A DNA stretch of 64,000 nt from Allopontixanthobacter sp034376665 (GCF_034376665.1 NZ_JAXMJI010000001.1:1-64000); one strand, 5' to 3'. Numbered from the stretch's first letter, positions 17,645 to 27,877 are shown. Made by a program: numbers and translations. The notes: a model not told the origin generated them from the letters alone.

Positions 17645-19330
17645 ATGGTCAACTCGTCCAAACCAGCCGTCTCTGACACTGAGAGCCCGACGGACCAGGA
17701 ACGCCGCGGCAAGGCCCGGCTCGAGGTGCGCCAGGCACGGCCATCCGATGTGCGGGCGATTGCGGACCTGGTAAAGCGCGCCTACGCCGATCTTCCCGCC
17801 TACACCCACGGCGAAATTCGCGGTCAGATCAACAATTTCCCCGACGGCTGTTTCGTCGCGAAGATGGACGGCGTGCTGGTCGGCTATTGCGCGTCCATGC
17901 GGCTAAGCGCGAACACCGCGCTGAAACCGCATAGCTGGGACGAAATTACCGGCAACGGCTTCGGATCGCGCCATCTGCCAACGGGTGAATGGCTGTATGG
18001 CTACGAAATGTGCGTCGATCCCAAGTCCCGCGGAACACGCATCGGCCGGCGGCTGTATGAAGAACGGCGGGCGCTGGCCGAACGGCTCGAACTGACCGGA
18101 ATCGTCTTTGGCGGCCGGATGCCAAATCTTAAACGCTACTGGCGGAAGGTCGACGGGCCGCAGGATTATCTGGCTCAGGTGATCGAGAACAAGATCCACG
18201 ATCCGGTGCTGCGGTTTCAGCTGGCCAACGGGTTCGAACCGATCGGAATCCTGCCGAACTACCTGCCGGAAGACAAGAAGTCGAAAGCGTTCGCGGTCCA
18301 CATGATGTGGCGTAACCCCTATGTCGATCATGACAAGCCGCAGAAGCATCGGCTGCCGCGCGGGGTTGAAAGCGTCCGCATTGCCACGTGCCAATTGCAG
18401 GCGCGTTCGGTCAAGGACTTCGCCGAATTCATCCGCCACATCGAATATTTCGTCGATGTTGCAGCGGATTACGAGGCGGATTTTATCGTCTTTCCCGAGC
18501 TGTTCACGCTGATGCTTCTGTCCTTCGAGGAAGAGGAACTGACCCCGCTGGAAGCGATCGAAACGCTGTCCCGATACACCCCGAAGATCCGCCAGACGCT
18601 GTCGGACATGGCGCTTAAATACAACATCAACATCATCGGCGGTTCCCACCCTACGCGCCTGGAAGACGGCGATATCCACAACATCGCCTATGTCTGTCTG
18701 CGCGACGGGTCGATCTATTCGCAGGAAAAAATTCACCCGACCCCGAACGAAGCCTATTGGTGGAATATCAAGGGCGGGGATTCCATCGATGCGATCCCCA
18801 CCGATTGCGGCCCGATCGGAGTGCTCATCTGCTACGACAGCGAATTTCCCGAACTTGCTCGCCGTCTGGTCGACGAAGGTGCGCGGATCATCTTCGTACC
18901 GTTCTGCACCGACAGTCGGCAGGGCTATATGCGCGTGCGTTACTGCGCGCAGGCCCGGGCGATCGAGAACCAGTGCTTCGTGGTTATGAGCGGTAATGTC
19001 GGCAATTTGCCCAACGTCGCCAACATGGACATCCAATATGCCCAAAGCTGCATCCTCACCCCGTGCGATTTCCCTTTCGCGCGGGACGGTATCGCGGCCG
19101 AAGCGAGCGAGAACGTCGAGACCCTGACGATCAGCGACGTCAATCTGGCAGACCTCAGCTGGGCGCGCGCCGAGGGGACGGTTCAAAATCTCGCGGATCG
19201 GCGGTTCGATCTCTATCGCATTGCCTGGGACAAACGGGCCGCGACAAACCCGGAACAATACCGCATCGGCGCCGATCAGGAGGCTTCAGTGTCAGCACCC
19301 AAGGGACCGCATAGCCCCGGCGGCGGCTGA
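17645..19330 (+). CDS. Fusion of GNAT acetyltransferase and carbon-nitrogen hydrolase
   Basis: A 561-residue two-domain protein. Residues about 28-215 form a GNAT acetyltransferase (VRQARPSDVRAIADLVKRAY; YEMCVDPKSRGTRIGRRLY for the acetyl-CoA site). Residues about 240-520 form a nitrilase-superfamily amidase, with the catalytic triad Glu in FPELF, Lys in EKIHPTPNE and Cys in LICYDSEFPEL. The fused architecture is known in many bacteria as one polypeptide; its physiological substrate is not established to my knowledge. Coupling suggests acetylation and amide hydrolysis on one small molecule or peptide. It is cytoplasmic, and begins 15 bases after the icd terminator. Confidence 0.9.
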   Translation: MVNSSKPAVSDTESPTDQERRGKARLEVRQARPSDVRAIADLVKRAYADLPAYTHGEIRGQINNFPDGCFVAKMDGVLVGYCASMRLSANTALKPHSWDEITGNGFGSRHLPTGEWLYGYEMCVDPKSRGTRIGRRLYEERRALAERLELTGIVFGGRMPNLKRYWRKVDGPQDYLAQVIENKIHDPVLRFQLANGFEPIGILPNYLPEDKKSKAFAVHMMWRNPYVDHDKPQKHRLPRGVESVRIATCQLQARSVKDFAEFIRHIEYFVDVAADYEADFIVFPELFTLMLLSFEEEELTPLEAIETLSRYTPKIRQTLSDMALKYNINIIGGSHPTRLEDGDIHNIAYVCLRDGSIYSQEKIHPTPNEAYWWNIKGGDSIDAIPTDCGPIGVLICYDSEFPELARRLVDEGARIIFVPFCTDSRQGYMRVRYCAQARAIENQCFVVMSGNVGNLPNVANMDIQYAQSCILTPCDFPFARDGIAAEASENVETLTISDVNLADLSWARAEGTVQNLADRRFDLYRIAWDKRAATNPEQYRIGADQEASVSAPKGPHSPGGG

Positions 19331-19395
19331 ACTTATGTCCGCGCGGGGGGCCAAGCCGGGTGACAAGCGCGACCCGCCTGCCATAGAAGACCCCT

Positions 19396-21159
19396 ATGGC
19401 TGGTGAACTTTCCTCTCCGATGTTGTCCGATGCGCTGGTAATTCTCGGCGCTGCGGGAATTGTGATCCCGGTTTTCACCCGTTTCCGGATCACCCCGGTC
19501 ATCGGGTTCATTCTGATCGGCCTGCTGGTAGGACCGTTCGGTCTCGGCAAGCTGGTGTATAATTACCCACTGCTGGAACACGTTACGATCACCGATCCCG
19601 AGGCTCTGGAACCCTTCGCGGAGTTCGGGATCATCCTGCTGTTGTTCACCATCGGCCTCGAACTGTCGTTCAAGCGTCTGTGGACGATGCGCAAGCTGGT
19701 GTTCGGGCTCGGTGCGCTGGAACTCATCATTATTGGCGGAATGCTGGCGATATTCCTGTCGATGCTGGGTCAGTACTGGACCGGCGCGCTGGGCCTCGGG
19801 CTGGCTCTGGCGCTTTCCTCCACGGCAATCGTGCTCCCCATCGCCGGCACAACCAGCCCGGTCGGACGCGCCGCCCTGTCGATGCTGCTGTTCGAAGACA
19901 TAGCCATCGTGCCGATCATTTTCATGCTCGGCGCCATGGCTCCCTATGCTCAGAACGAAGGGTGGGACGGCCTGCTCGGCACCTTGTGGCTCGGCGGACT
20001 GGTCATCCTCGCGTTGCTGGTCCTCGGGCGGGTTGCCCTGCCCCGCCTGTTCGCCCAGGCAGCCCGCACGAAAAGTCCGGAGCTGTTTCTCGCTGCCAGC
20101 CTGCTGGTCGTTATCGGATCAAGCCTGGCCACAGCCGCAGTTGGCCTTTCACCCATCGTCGGAGCGCTGATCGCCGGCCTGCTGATCGCCGAGACCGAGT
20201 ATCACGGCGAAGTCGAAGCGATCATGGAGCCGTTCAAGGGCCTTGCACTGGGGATCTTCCTGATCACTGTGGGCATGAGCATCGACGTCACCACCATCTG
20301 GGACAATTTGGGCCCCATAGCGCTTGCAGTTGTCCTGGTGCTGACCTTCAAGGCGCTGGTGACAGGCTTGCTGCTGCGAATGATGGGCGCGCGGCGGAGC
20401 ACTGCGACGGAAACCGGCATACTGATGGCGAGTCCGTCCGAAACAACGTTGATCGTTCTTGCCGCCGCAAGCTCGGCGCTGCTGATCCAGCCCGGCACCG
20501 CGCAATTCTGGCAGATCGTGACCGCGATCGGATTGACGATCACCCCCTTGCTCGCCCGCCTGGGCCGGGTTGTTGCGCGCAAGGTCGAGCCGGCACCCGA
20601 ATTGCCGCCGGAAGACCGGGCTACTCCGCGCGTCATTATTGTGGGCGCAGGCCGCGTTGGCCGCCTGGTGGCACAGATGCTGACCGTTCACGGTAAGCCT
20701 TATGTAGCCATAGACTCCGACGCCGACCTGGTCGAAATTGCCAAACGCCAGGGTTATCGCGCAGCTTTCGGCGACGCTGCGCGCGGTCATGCGCTACGAA
20801 ATCTGGGGATAGAGAACGCGCTGGCAGTGATCCTGACCATGGACGAGCCCGTGCTGGCCCAGCGTCTGACGTCGAAGCTGCGCAAGGCCTACCCCGACCT
20901 GCCCATTATCGCACGCGCCCGCGATACCAGCCATGCGGCTGAACTATACCGCAGCGGAGCCAGCCATGCGGTGCCGGAAACGCTCGAAAGCTCGCTCCAA
21001 TTATCGGAGGCGGTGCTGGTCGATCTGGGCGTCGCGATGGGGCCCGTCATCGCCTCCATCCATGAAAAGCGGGACGAATTCCGAATCAAGCTTCAGCAGG
21101 ATGCCAAGCTGGACACCAAACCCAAATTGCGCACCAGCAATGTCGGCGCGGCAGACTGA
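19396..21159 (+). CDS. Monovalent cation:proton antiporter, Kef/CPA2 family with RCK domain
   Basis: A 587-residue inner-membrane antiporter. About 12 membrane segments fill residues 10-390 (VIGFILIGLLVGPFGLG; GIILLLFTIGLELSFKRLW; ALALSSTAIVLPIAG). A cytosolic RCK/TrkA-N nucleotide-binding domain follows (VIIVGAGRVGRLVAQML, then IDSDADLV). Family members exchange K+ or Na+ for protons and are gated by NAD(H) or glutathione adducts. No kefF/G-type ancillary gene is adjacent. The stop lies five bases from the stop of the convergent alaS. Confidence 0.9.
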   Translation: MAGELSSPMLSDALVILGAAGIVIPVFTRFRITPVIGFILIGLLVGPFGLGKLVYNYPLLEHVTITDPEALEPFAEFGIILLLFTIGLELSFKRLWTMRKLVFGLGALELIIIGGMLAIFLSMLGQYWTGALGLGLALALSSTAIVLPIAGTTSPVGRAALSMLLFEDIAIVPIIFMLGAMAPYAQNEGWDGLLGTLWLGGLVILALLVLGRVALPRLFAQAARTKSPELFLAASLLVVIGSSLATAAVGLSPIVGALIAGLLIAETEYHGEVEAIMEPFKGLALGIFLITVGMSIDVTTIWDNLGPIALAVVLVLTFKALVTGLLLRMMGARRSTATETGILMASPSETTLIVLAAASSALLIQPGTAQFWQIVTAIGLTITPLLARLGRVVARKVEPAPELPPEDRATPRVIIVGAGRVGRLVAQMLTVHGKPYVAIDSDADLVEIAKRQGYRAAFGDAARGHALRNLGIENALAVILTMDEPVLAQRLTSKLRKAYPDLPIIARARDTSHAAELYRSGASHAVPETLESSLQLSEAVLVDLGVAMGPVIASIHEKRDEFRIKLQQDAKLDTKPKLRTSNVGAAD

Positions 21160-21164
21160 TCCGG

Positions 21165-23819
21165 CTACGCTGCTGCGATAGCTGCCCGAACCGCATTTAA
21201 CGCGGCATCGGCTTGCGAGGCATCAGGCCCGCCGCCCTGCGCCATGTCGGGCCGTCCGCCGCCGCCCTTGCCGCCGAGCGATTCCACGCCGACCCGCACG
21301 AGGGCAACCGCATCGAAACGGTCCGTCAAATCATCGGTCACCGCCACTGCAACGGCAGCGCGGCCATCGTTGATCGTGATGGCAGAAGCGATGCCGGAAC
21401 CCATGCGCGTCCTGGTTTGATCGAGCAGCGGACGCAATTCCTTGGGATCCAGCCCCTCGATCACCTGACCGGAGAATGCGACGCCGCCAATGTTCTCGTC
21501 CTTCGGACCCGCCGCCGCGCCGCCCCCGCCAAGCGCCAGCTGCTTGCGTGCTTCGGCCAGTTCACGCTCCAGCACCTTGCGCTCCTCGAGGAGCGCGGTG
21601 ACCCGGGCTGCGACATCCTCCGGCGCGGTCTTCATGGCGCTGGCAACGGACTTCAAAGCCTCTTCGCGGCCGACGAGCCACTGCCTGGCCGCTTCGCCCG
21701 TCAGCGCTTCGATCCGGCGGACACCCGAAGAGACAGCGCCTTCGGAAATGATCCGGAACACACCGATATCCCCGGTTGCGGTGACATGGATGCCGCCACA
21801 CAATTCGACGGAATAGCTCTGCCCTTCGCCGCCGGTGCGGCCCATCGACAGCACGCGCACTTCGTCACCGTATTTCTCGCCGAACAGGGCCATCGCCCCG
21901 GCTTCAATCGCATCTTCCGGAGTCATCAGCCGGGTCGAGACGGCTTCGTTGCTGCGGATCTCGTCATTCACTTCGCGCTCTATCGCGGCGATGTCGTCGT
22001 CGGTGAGCGGCTTTGGATGCGAGAAATCGAACCGCAGGCGGTCTTCTGCAACCAGCGATCCCTTCTGCGTGACATGCTCGCCAAGGCGGTTGCGTAGTGC
22101 CGCGTGAAGCAGATGCGTGGCGGAGTGGTTCGCCCGGATGCGGTCCCGCCGGTCGGCATCCACATCAAGATGCACCGTATCGCCAACCTTGATGGTGCCG
22201 GAACTGACCTTCGCGTGATGCGCATGGAGCCGCCCGAGCGGTTTGGAAGTGTCGGATACTTCCATTTTCAGACCATCAGGATTGGAAATCGTCCCGACAT
22301 CGCCCGCCTGCCCTCCGCTTTCACCGTAGAAAGGCGTCTGATTGGTCAGCACGACAACCGTGTCGCCAGCCTCGGCGGATGGAACTTCGGCGGAATCCTT
22401 GAGCAGCGCAACCACCCGGCCCTCCCCGCTGGTGGAGGTATAGCCGGTAAATTCGCTGGCCCCTTCGCGTTCGGCGATATCGAACCAGACCTCGCCCGAG
22501 GCAGCGTCACCGGAACCTTTCCATGCAGCCCGGGCGGCGGCCTTCTGCCGCTCCATCGCGGCGTCGAAACCGGCGCGGTCCACTCCGATGTTGCGCGCCC
22601 GCAAGGCGTCCTCGGTCAAATCGTAGGGAAAGCCGAAGGTGTCGTAGAGCCTGAAGGCGATTTCCCCGTCGAGCCGGTCCCCGGCGGACATCGTTCCGGT
22701 GGCTTCGTCGAGGAGGCGGAGGCCCTTGTCGAGCGTCTGCCGAAATCGGGTTTCCTCCCGTTCCAGCACTTCCTGGATCAAGGCCTGGCCGCGCTGCAAT
22801 TCGGGATAAGCCTGGCCCATTTCACCGACCAGCGCCGGGACTAGCCGGTGCATCAGCGGATCGCTTGAACCGAGCAGATGCGCGTGGCGCATGGCGCGGC
22901 GCATGATCCGGCGCAGCACGTATCCGCGCCCTTCGTTGGACGGGAGGACCCCGTCCGCCAGCAGAAAGCTGGTCGATCGCAAATGGTCGGCAATCACGCG
23001 GTGGCTGGCCCGGTTCTCGCCTTCGGCGGCAATCCCGGTCAGGCTTTCGGACGCCGCAATCAGCGCCTTGAATGTATCGGTGTCGTAATTGTCGTGCACG
23101 CCCTGCATGACGGCGGCGACCCGTTCGAGCCCCATGCCGGTATCGATCGACGGTTTGGGCAAGGCGGCTCGCTCGCCGGAGGAATCCTGCTGGAACTGCA
23201 TGAACACCAGATTCCAGATTTCAATGAAGCGGTCGCCGTCCTCGTCCGGAGATCCTGGAGGTCCACCGGGAATGTGGTCGCCGTGGTCGTAGAAAATCTC
23301 GCTGCACGGGCCACATGGGCCGGTATCGCCCATCGACCAGAAATTGTCGGACGTCGCGATCCGGATGATGCGATCTTCCGGCAGGCCGGCAATCTTGCGC
23401 CACAGATCGAACGCCTCGTCATCGGTGTGATAGACGGTGGCAGTCAATTTGTCCGGCGCGAGGCCCCATTCCTTCGTCAGCAATGTCCAGGCGAGCGTGA
23501 TCGCTTCTTCCTTGAAATAATCGCCGAAGGAGAAATTACCGAGCATTTCGAAGAACGTGTGATGGCGCGCCGTATAACCGACATTGTCGAGGTCGTTGTG
23601 CTTGCCCCCTGCCCGAACACATTTCTGCGAACTGGTAGCACGCGGCGCAGGCGCAGCCTCCAACCCGGTAAAGACATTCTTGAATGGGACCATCCCTGCG
23701 TTGACGAACATCAGGGTAGGGTCGTTATACGGTACCAGCGGTGCACTCGGCACCGATGCGTGATCCTTCGATACGAAGTAATCGAGGAAGGAACGGCGAA
23801 TTTCGTTGGTCGACTGCAT
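21165..23819 (-). CDS. alaS: Alanyl-tRNA synthetase
   Basis: The 884-residue enzyme charges tRNA-Ala. The class II catalytic core begins at STNEIRRSFLDYF and MFVNAGMVPFKNVF. The editing domain holds the zinc motifs HSATHLLHAAL and CGGIHV, and the C-terminal DHHA1/C-Ala domain (GGKGGGGRPDMAQGGG) is complete. The start at 23819 (MQSTNEIRR) is conserved; the frame opens three codons earlier. It is transcribed toward the Kef antiporter, and upstream lies the methyltransferase, about 110 bases away on the same strand. Confidence 0.97.
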   Translation of the reverse strand: MQSTNEIRRSFLDYFVSKDHASVPSAPLVPYNDPTLMFVNAGMVPFKNVFTGLEAAPAPRATSSQKCVRAGGKHNDLDNVGYTARHHTFFEMLGNFSFGDYFKEEAITLAWTLLTKEWGLAPDKLTATVYHTDDEAFDLWRKIAGLPEDRIIRIATSDNFWSMGDTGPCGPCSEIFYDHGDHIPGGPPGSPDEDGDRFIEIWNLVFMQFQQDSSGERAALPKPSIDTGMGLERVAAVMQGVHDNYDTDTFKALIAASESLTGIAAEGENRASHRVIADHLRSTSFLLADGVLPSNEGRGYVLRRIMRRAMRHAHLLGSSDPLMHRLVPALVGEMGQAYPELQRGQALIQEVLEREETRFRQTLDKGLRLLDEATGTMSAGDRLDGEIAFRLYDTFGFPYDLTEDALRARNIGVDRAGFDAAMERQKAAARAAWKGSGDAASGEVWFDIAEREGASEFTGYTSTSGEGRVVALLKDSAEVPSAEAGDTVVVLTNQTPFYGESGGQAGDVGTISNPDGLKMEVSDTSKPLGRLHAHHAKVSSGTIKVGDTVHLDVDADRRDRIRANHSATHLLHAALRNRLGEHVTQKGSLVAEDRLRFDFSHPKPLTDDDIAAIEREVNDEIRSNEAVSTRLMTPEDAIEAGAMALFGEKYGDEVRVLSMGRTGGEGQSYSVELCGGIHVTATGDIGVFRIISEGAVSSGVRRIEALTGEAARQWLVGREEALKSVASAMKTAPEDVAARVTALLEERKVLERELAEARKQLALGGGGAAAGPKDENIGGVAFSGQVIEGLDPKELRPLLDQTRTRMGSGIASAITINDGRAAVAVAVTDDLTDRFDAVALVRVGVESLGGKGGGGRPDMAQGGGPDASQADAALNAVRAAIAAA

Positions 23820-23928
23820 CGGGCGCAATTAAGCATTACCGGCCATGGCGACAAGCGCATTAAGCCTTTTGATGTTGGCGAGCAGTCCAATCAGGCTCTG
23901 CGGCACCTTTGTTGGCCGGATTCACGCG

Positions 23929-24759
23929 TCAGGTCGATGGCGAGGCGCGCGCGGTGACGATCCATGCTCCTGCCAGCAAAGCGACGAGATCACCGTCCAA
24001 ATGGCTTTCGATAAAGCCGTCGAGGCGCTTCGAGAATGCGGCACGGACGCCCTCTGCCATTCCGGCAGCAGCCCGGGCGGCAGGGCCGATCGACAGGAAA
24101 TAGGATTTCGCATCAGCCACGGCATCTTCGCCCGTTCCGGCGATATAGGCGAAGTCGACCTTTTCAAATTCGATGTCTGACCAGCCTGCTTCGACCAGCA
24201 TCGCCGTGACAGCGTCCTTGTCAGCGAAGGCGAAGGGGCCCGGCACCATCGATTGTGGAGGTTGGAACAAACCAGCGGGCAGTAATTCAGTAAGACCGGT
24301 GGCCCAGGGATTATCGTCAACCGAGCGGAAGCAGGAAAAGATCAGCCGCGCCGATGGCGCAGCGCTCTGCCTGAGATTGGCGAATGCGGCGGTCGGTTCG
24401 GGGAAAAACATCACCCCGTGACGTGACAGCAACAAATCCGGTGTGAACTCATCCGAGTTCCAGACCGCGGCGTCGGCGACTTCGAACCGGACATTGGGAG
24501 AATTGATCGCGCGGGATCTTGCCGCCGCAATCAGGTCTTCGCTGATATCAATTCCCAGCACCTCTGCGTGGGTATGGCTGCGCCCCAGTGCCAGCGATAA
24601 TTCGCCGGCGCCGCAACCGATATCGAGGGCGGAGAAAACAGGTTCGGAGCGAGCATGGCCGAGCAAGCGGTCGGTCAGTCCGGCAAAGCTACGGTCGGTC
24701 CGGCGCCATTCCCGGGCCCACTTGGCCCCAACTGGCCCTTCCCATTCGCCCGGTTCCAT
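23929..24759 (-). CDS. SAM-dependent methyltransferase (class I)
   Basis: A 276-residue class I methyltransferase with motif I ALDIGCGAGELSLALG, motif II region VLGIDISEDLIAAA and VRFEVADAAVW. The LLLSRHGVMFFPEPTAAFANLR stretch is typical of UbiE/COQ5-like and Trans-aconitate-type small-molecule methylases. The substrate is unknown. It has no membrane segment. The ATG at 24759 has AAGGGG about eight bases upstream. It sits between recA and alaS on the same strand; the recA terminator separates it from recA. Confidence 0.82.
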   Translation of the reverse strand: MEPGEWEGPVGAKWAREWRRTDRSFAGLTDRLLGHARSEPVFSALDIGCGAGELSLALGRSHTHAEVLGIDISEDLIAAARSRAINSPNVRFEVADAAVWNSDEFTPDLLLSRHGVMFFPEPTAAFANLRQSAAPSARLIFSCFRSVDDNPWATGLTELLPAGLFQPPQSMVPGPFAFADKDAVTAMLVEAGWSDIEFEKVDFAYIAGTGEDAVADAKSYFLSIGPAARAAAGMAEGVRAAFSKRLDGFIESHLDGDLVALLAGAWIVTARASPST

Positions 24760-24941
24760 CCAGATCCCCTTGCAACCCTGTCGAGACCAGTGCTCGCTTG
24801 CTCGAGACTGCTGCTAAAAGACTTATTGATTTCCGTAAAGGTATCACGTCGATCTGGCCTGTAGCTTCGGCCGGATGTACCAATGTCATACGTCTCGGGG
24901 CGTTGGCTTGATCCGGGACAGTGACGCTCCGGCAGTGTAAA

Positions 24942-24985
24942 GAAAAACCGGCCCGGGTCCGTAATGGACACACGAGCCGGCTTTC
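24942..24985 (-). terminator. Probable Rho-independent terminator of recA
   Basis: On the minus strand, 45 bases after the recA stop, AAAGCCGGCTCG...TGTCC pairs imperfectly with GGACCCGGGCCGG and is followed by TTTTTCTTT. Another T-run on the + side would allow two-way use. Confidence 0.65.
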
Positions 24986-25030
24986 CGTTTTTCCGGGCAC
25001 CATCATCGCGCCCGCTTGAGAAAATAATGA

Positions 25031-26104
25031 TCAGACGTCCGCGTCTGGCCCAGACACGGGACCGGTCATCATTTCCTCGGCAACCTTGTCGGTGCGGCTG
25101 CGGATGGCAGCTTCCAACTTGTCGCAAACTTCGGGATTGTCTTTCAGATATTGCTTGGAATTCTCCCGGCCCTGGCCGATCCGGATGCTGTCGTAGCTGA
25201 ACCATGAACCCGACTTCTCGACAATTCCGGCCTTGACCCCAAGATCGAGAATCTCGCCCAGCTTGGACACGCCTTCGCCGTACATGATGTCGAATTCCAC
25301 CTGCTTGAATGGCGGCGCAACCTTGTTCTTGACCACTTTGACGCGGGTCGCATTGCCGACAATCTCGTCGCCATTCTTGATCTGGCCGGTGCGGCGGATG
25401 TCGAGCCGGACCGACGCATAAAACTTGAGCGCATTGCCGCCTGTGGTGGTTTCGGGGTTACCGTACATGACCCCGATTTTCATGCGCAGCTGGTTGATGA
25501 AGATGACCATCGTCTTCGAACGTGAAATCGAGCCGGTCAACTTGCGCAGGCTCTGCGACATCAGGCGGGCCTGCAGGCCAACATGGCTGTCCCCCATTTC
25601 GCCTTCGATTTCCGCGCGCGGAACCAGAGCGGCCACCGAATCGATCACCAGCACGTCGATCGCATTGGATCGCACCAGCGTATCGACAATTTCCAGCGCC
25701 TGTTCGCCGGTATCGGGCTGCGACACAATCAGCTCGTCGATATCGACCCCCAGAGCCTTGGCATAGACAGGGTCGAGCGCGTGTTCGGCATCGACAAATG
25801 CCGCGGTGCCGCCGCCTTTCTGCGCTTCGGCAATGGTATGCAGCGCGAGGGTGGTCTTGCCCGAGCTTTCCGGACCGTAAATCTCGATCACCCGGCCCCG
25901 CGGCAAGCCGCCCACGCCCAGGGCGATATCCAATCCGAGCGAGCCGGTCGAGATCGTCTCGATCTGCATCGCTTCCTTGGAGCCCAGCCGCATTGCCGAA
26001 CCCTTGCCATAGGCACGGTCAATCTGCGCTAGAGCGGCATCCAATGCCTTCTGACGATCGGGATTCATTGCATTACCTTCTACCAGCTTCAGATTAGTCG
26101 CCAT
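25031..26104 (-). CDS. recA: Recombinase RecA
   Basis: The 357-residue RecA polymerises on single-stranded DNA, drives strand exchange and triggers LexA self-cleavage. Visible are the Walker A GPESSGKT, the start of the core DPDRQKALDAALAQIDRAYGKG-like N-terminal helix region, MSQSLRKLTGSISRSKT, FINQLRMKIGVM (loop L2 region follows with NPETTTGGNAL), and an acidic C-terminal tail. Length is normal. An SOS box lies about 90 bases upstream, as expected for a LexA-controlled gene. The next upstream gene on the same strand, 26262, is unrelated. Confidence 0.98.
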   Translation of the reverse strand: MATNLKLVEGNAMNPDRQKALDAALAQIDRAYGKGSAMRLGSKEAMQIETISTGSLGLDIALGVGGLPRGRVIEIYGPESSGKTTLALHTIAEAQKGGGTAAFVDAEHALDPVYAKALGVDIDELIVSQPDTGEQALEIVDTLVRSNAIDVLVIDSVAALVPRAEIEGEMGDSHVGLQARLMSQSLRKLTGSISRSKTMVIFINQLRMKIGVMYGNPETTTGGNALKFYASVRLDIRRTGQIKNGDEIVGNATRVKVVKNKVAPPFKQVEFDIMYGEGVSKLGEILDLGVKAGIVEKSGSWFSYDSIRIGQGRENSKQYLKDNPEVCDKLEAAIRSRTDKVAEEMMTGPVSGPDADV

Positions 26105-26192
26105 GCCATGTGCTCCATCAGTTGCCTAGAGGGCCGTGCATTTTCGCCCCGCTTGCTTCACTGCTGAATGATGTACCGCATCTGTTCTCGTA

Positions 26193-26207
26193 GAACAAGG
26201 GGGGAAC
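26193..26207 (-). promoter_or_regulatory. LexA (SOS) box of recA
   Basis: On the minus strand GTTC-CCCCCTT-GTTC matches the alphaproteobacterial LexA operator and lies 89 bases before the recA ATG. An overlapping inverted repeat GTTC-TCGTA-GAAC (26184-26196) shares one half-site. Confidence 0.8.
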
Positions 26208-26261
26208 GAAACTTTTTCCTGCGACTTACGCAAAACCACTGAACTATCGGTTTTTCAAGAA

Positions 26262-27869
26262 CTAAGAACTCGCAGTTGGCCGCAACTTCCAGTCCAAAGT
26301 ACGCGATGCGTTGGCCGGAATGGCCATTTCCAGAACATGTTCTCCATCCTTTGTTTTCAGGCCCGGTGTCTTCCTCAGTTCCCAATCTGCCGTCCAGCCC
26401 AGATCCAGGCGTATCCGGACCGGGAATGGGTTCGCATTGGTGACTGTGGATTGCATCTGTGCCCATTTGCGCGGGTTCTCATCCGGCGGGGACCCGGTCA
26501 GCCGCTTGCACGCGACGTACACCTGATTGCTTGCGCCGAGATAGACCTCCACATCCTGGCCGACCGCGTAATCACGTAAATCCTCCTCGCCAACCAGCAG
26601 ATCGCCCGCCATTGACGGTTCGAATATCGTGATCCCGCCCATCGGCAGAGCGATCCCAAGGCCGTGGTCCCGGTCATTTTTGGTAGTCAGTTCGATTTCG
26701 GCAGCTACCGGTCCAATTGCGCTATCCCAGGCGCTGCAGCTGCCGGTATAGAGCAATTCCGCCTTCACAGCGTTACGTTGCAGGAAAGCGACCTGTTTCA
26801 GCCCCTTCGCGGCAATTGTCATGCGTTCAGGCACGCGGTAAAGTTTCAAATCGCCCAATTGCTCTTCCACAGCCGTAACGGCGATGGGTGTCTCCTGCAC
26901 CTTCATTCTCGATCCCGTTACCATGATCGCATCGTCCATTATGACCATGGCGGGCGCAGAGGGAAGTGGCATGGGCGGTGGCGGTGGAACCGCAATGGGC
27001 GAACCCGCTGCAGTGCTGCCAAGGGGATAGCACATCAGCCGCAAAGGCTGGCCGGTGGGCGGCTCTGCCAGGTTCTGGATATCGCTGATGATGTTCAAGG
27101 TGCCCGCCACCGCCATCAGTTCCGCATCGGCGAACGACTGGTTGTTGTCGTTCAGAATCGTCAGCCACGACAGCAGTTTGATCCGCTGTTCGCCAGGAAC
27201 CGCAGGATCATCCAGCGTCGCGACATAATGCGCCTGCCAGTCGAATCCCCAAGCGAGATAGGTCAGCGTGACCCGGTAAGTGCCGCCATTTTCATCGCGT
27301 GTATCGATGGAAAACATCGGCTTGGCAGACAGGCCGGCAGGAATGGCATCGAAAGTCAGGCCCTCCGGTAGCCCCGAACAGCGAACCGCCTCGTACCCTC
27401 CGGAGGTCTTCAGAACCAGCCCGCCATCGGCGCGGCTGCTGATGATCGCGGATTCCGCCGCCGTCACGCCCGTCGCCGGATTGGTGCGGGTAATGGTGAC
27501 ACGGTTGCCCAAGGTTCCGTCCACCACAGCGGCGGGGGAAAGCAGGTCGGAATTGCGGTTCTTCTCGATTGTCCCGCCGGGCAGTCCGGTGACAATCGCG
27601 CTGACCGCCACCATTCCTTCGGCAACCCCTTCGAAGCGAATGGTGGATTCGCCGGGCGGCAAGGTAACGTCGCGTGTCTCGCTGATCATCGCGAAGCCTT
27701 GCGGCCAATCGCGGTCCATCGCATCGCCTTCGCCGCGGCCGGGGTCGCGGTAGATCGTGACCGCGAGACCGACCGGAGCGGAAGCGCTGACTACCTCCCG
27801 CGCGTCGGCGGGCACCGCGGTCGTGCCGCCCATCAGGATACCAATCAGGGCAAGAGCGGCAGGCCGCAT
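26262..27869 (-). CDS. DUF4139 domain-containing secreted protein (second of a tandem pair)
   Basis: A 535-residue exported protein with signal peptide MRPAALALIGILMGGTTAVPADA. The middle part reads like the DUF4139 beta-sandwich: VTIYRDPGRG, a long beta-rich repeat of the kind RVTITRTNPATGVTAAES, then LAWGFDWQAHYVATLDD, and near the C-terminus a segment VRIRLDLGWTADWELRK. It differs from its upstream paralogue by a proline-rich insert around residue 310 (VPPPPPMPLPSAPA). Function is unknown; DUF4139 proteins include mucoidy inhibitor A and cell-surface proteins. The ATG at 27869 lies eight bases after the stop of the upstream paralogue, so they share one mRNA. Confidence 0.85.
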   Translation of the reverse strand: MRPAALALIGILMGGTTAVPADAREVVSASAPVGLAVTIYRDPGRGEGDAMDRDWPQGFAMISETRDVTLPPGESTIRFEGVAEGMVAVSAIVTGLPGGTIEKNRNSDLLSPAAVVDGTLGNRVTITRTNPATGVTAAESAIISSRADGGLVLKTSGGYEAVRCSGLPEGLTFDAIPAGLSAKPMFSIDTRDENGGTYRVTLTYLAWGFDWQAHYVATLDDPAVPGEQRIKLLSWLTILNDNNQSFADAELMAVAGTLNIISDIQNLAEPPTGQPLRLMCYPLGSTAAGSPIAVPPPPPMPLPSAPAMVIMDDAIMVTGSRMKVQETPIAVTAVEEQLGDLKLYRVPERMTIAAKGLKQVAFLQRNAVKAELLYTGSCSAWDSAIGPVAAEIELTTKNDRDHGLGIALPMGGITIFEPSMAGDLLVGEEDLRDYAVGQDVEVYLGASNQVYVACKRLTGSPPDENPRKWAQMQSTVTNANPFPVRIRLDLGWTADWELRKTPGLKTKDGEHVLEMAIPANASRTLDWKLRPTASS

Positions 27870-27877
27870 CGTCACGC

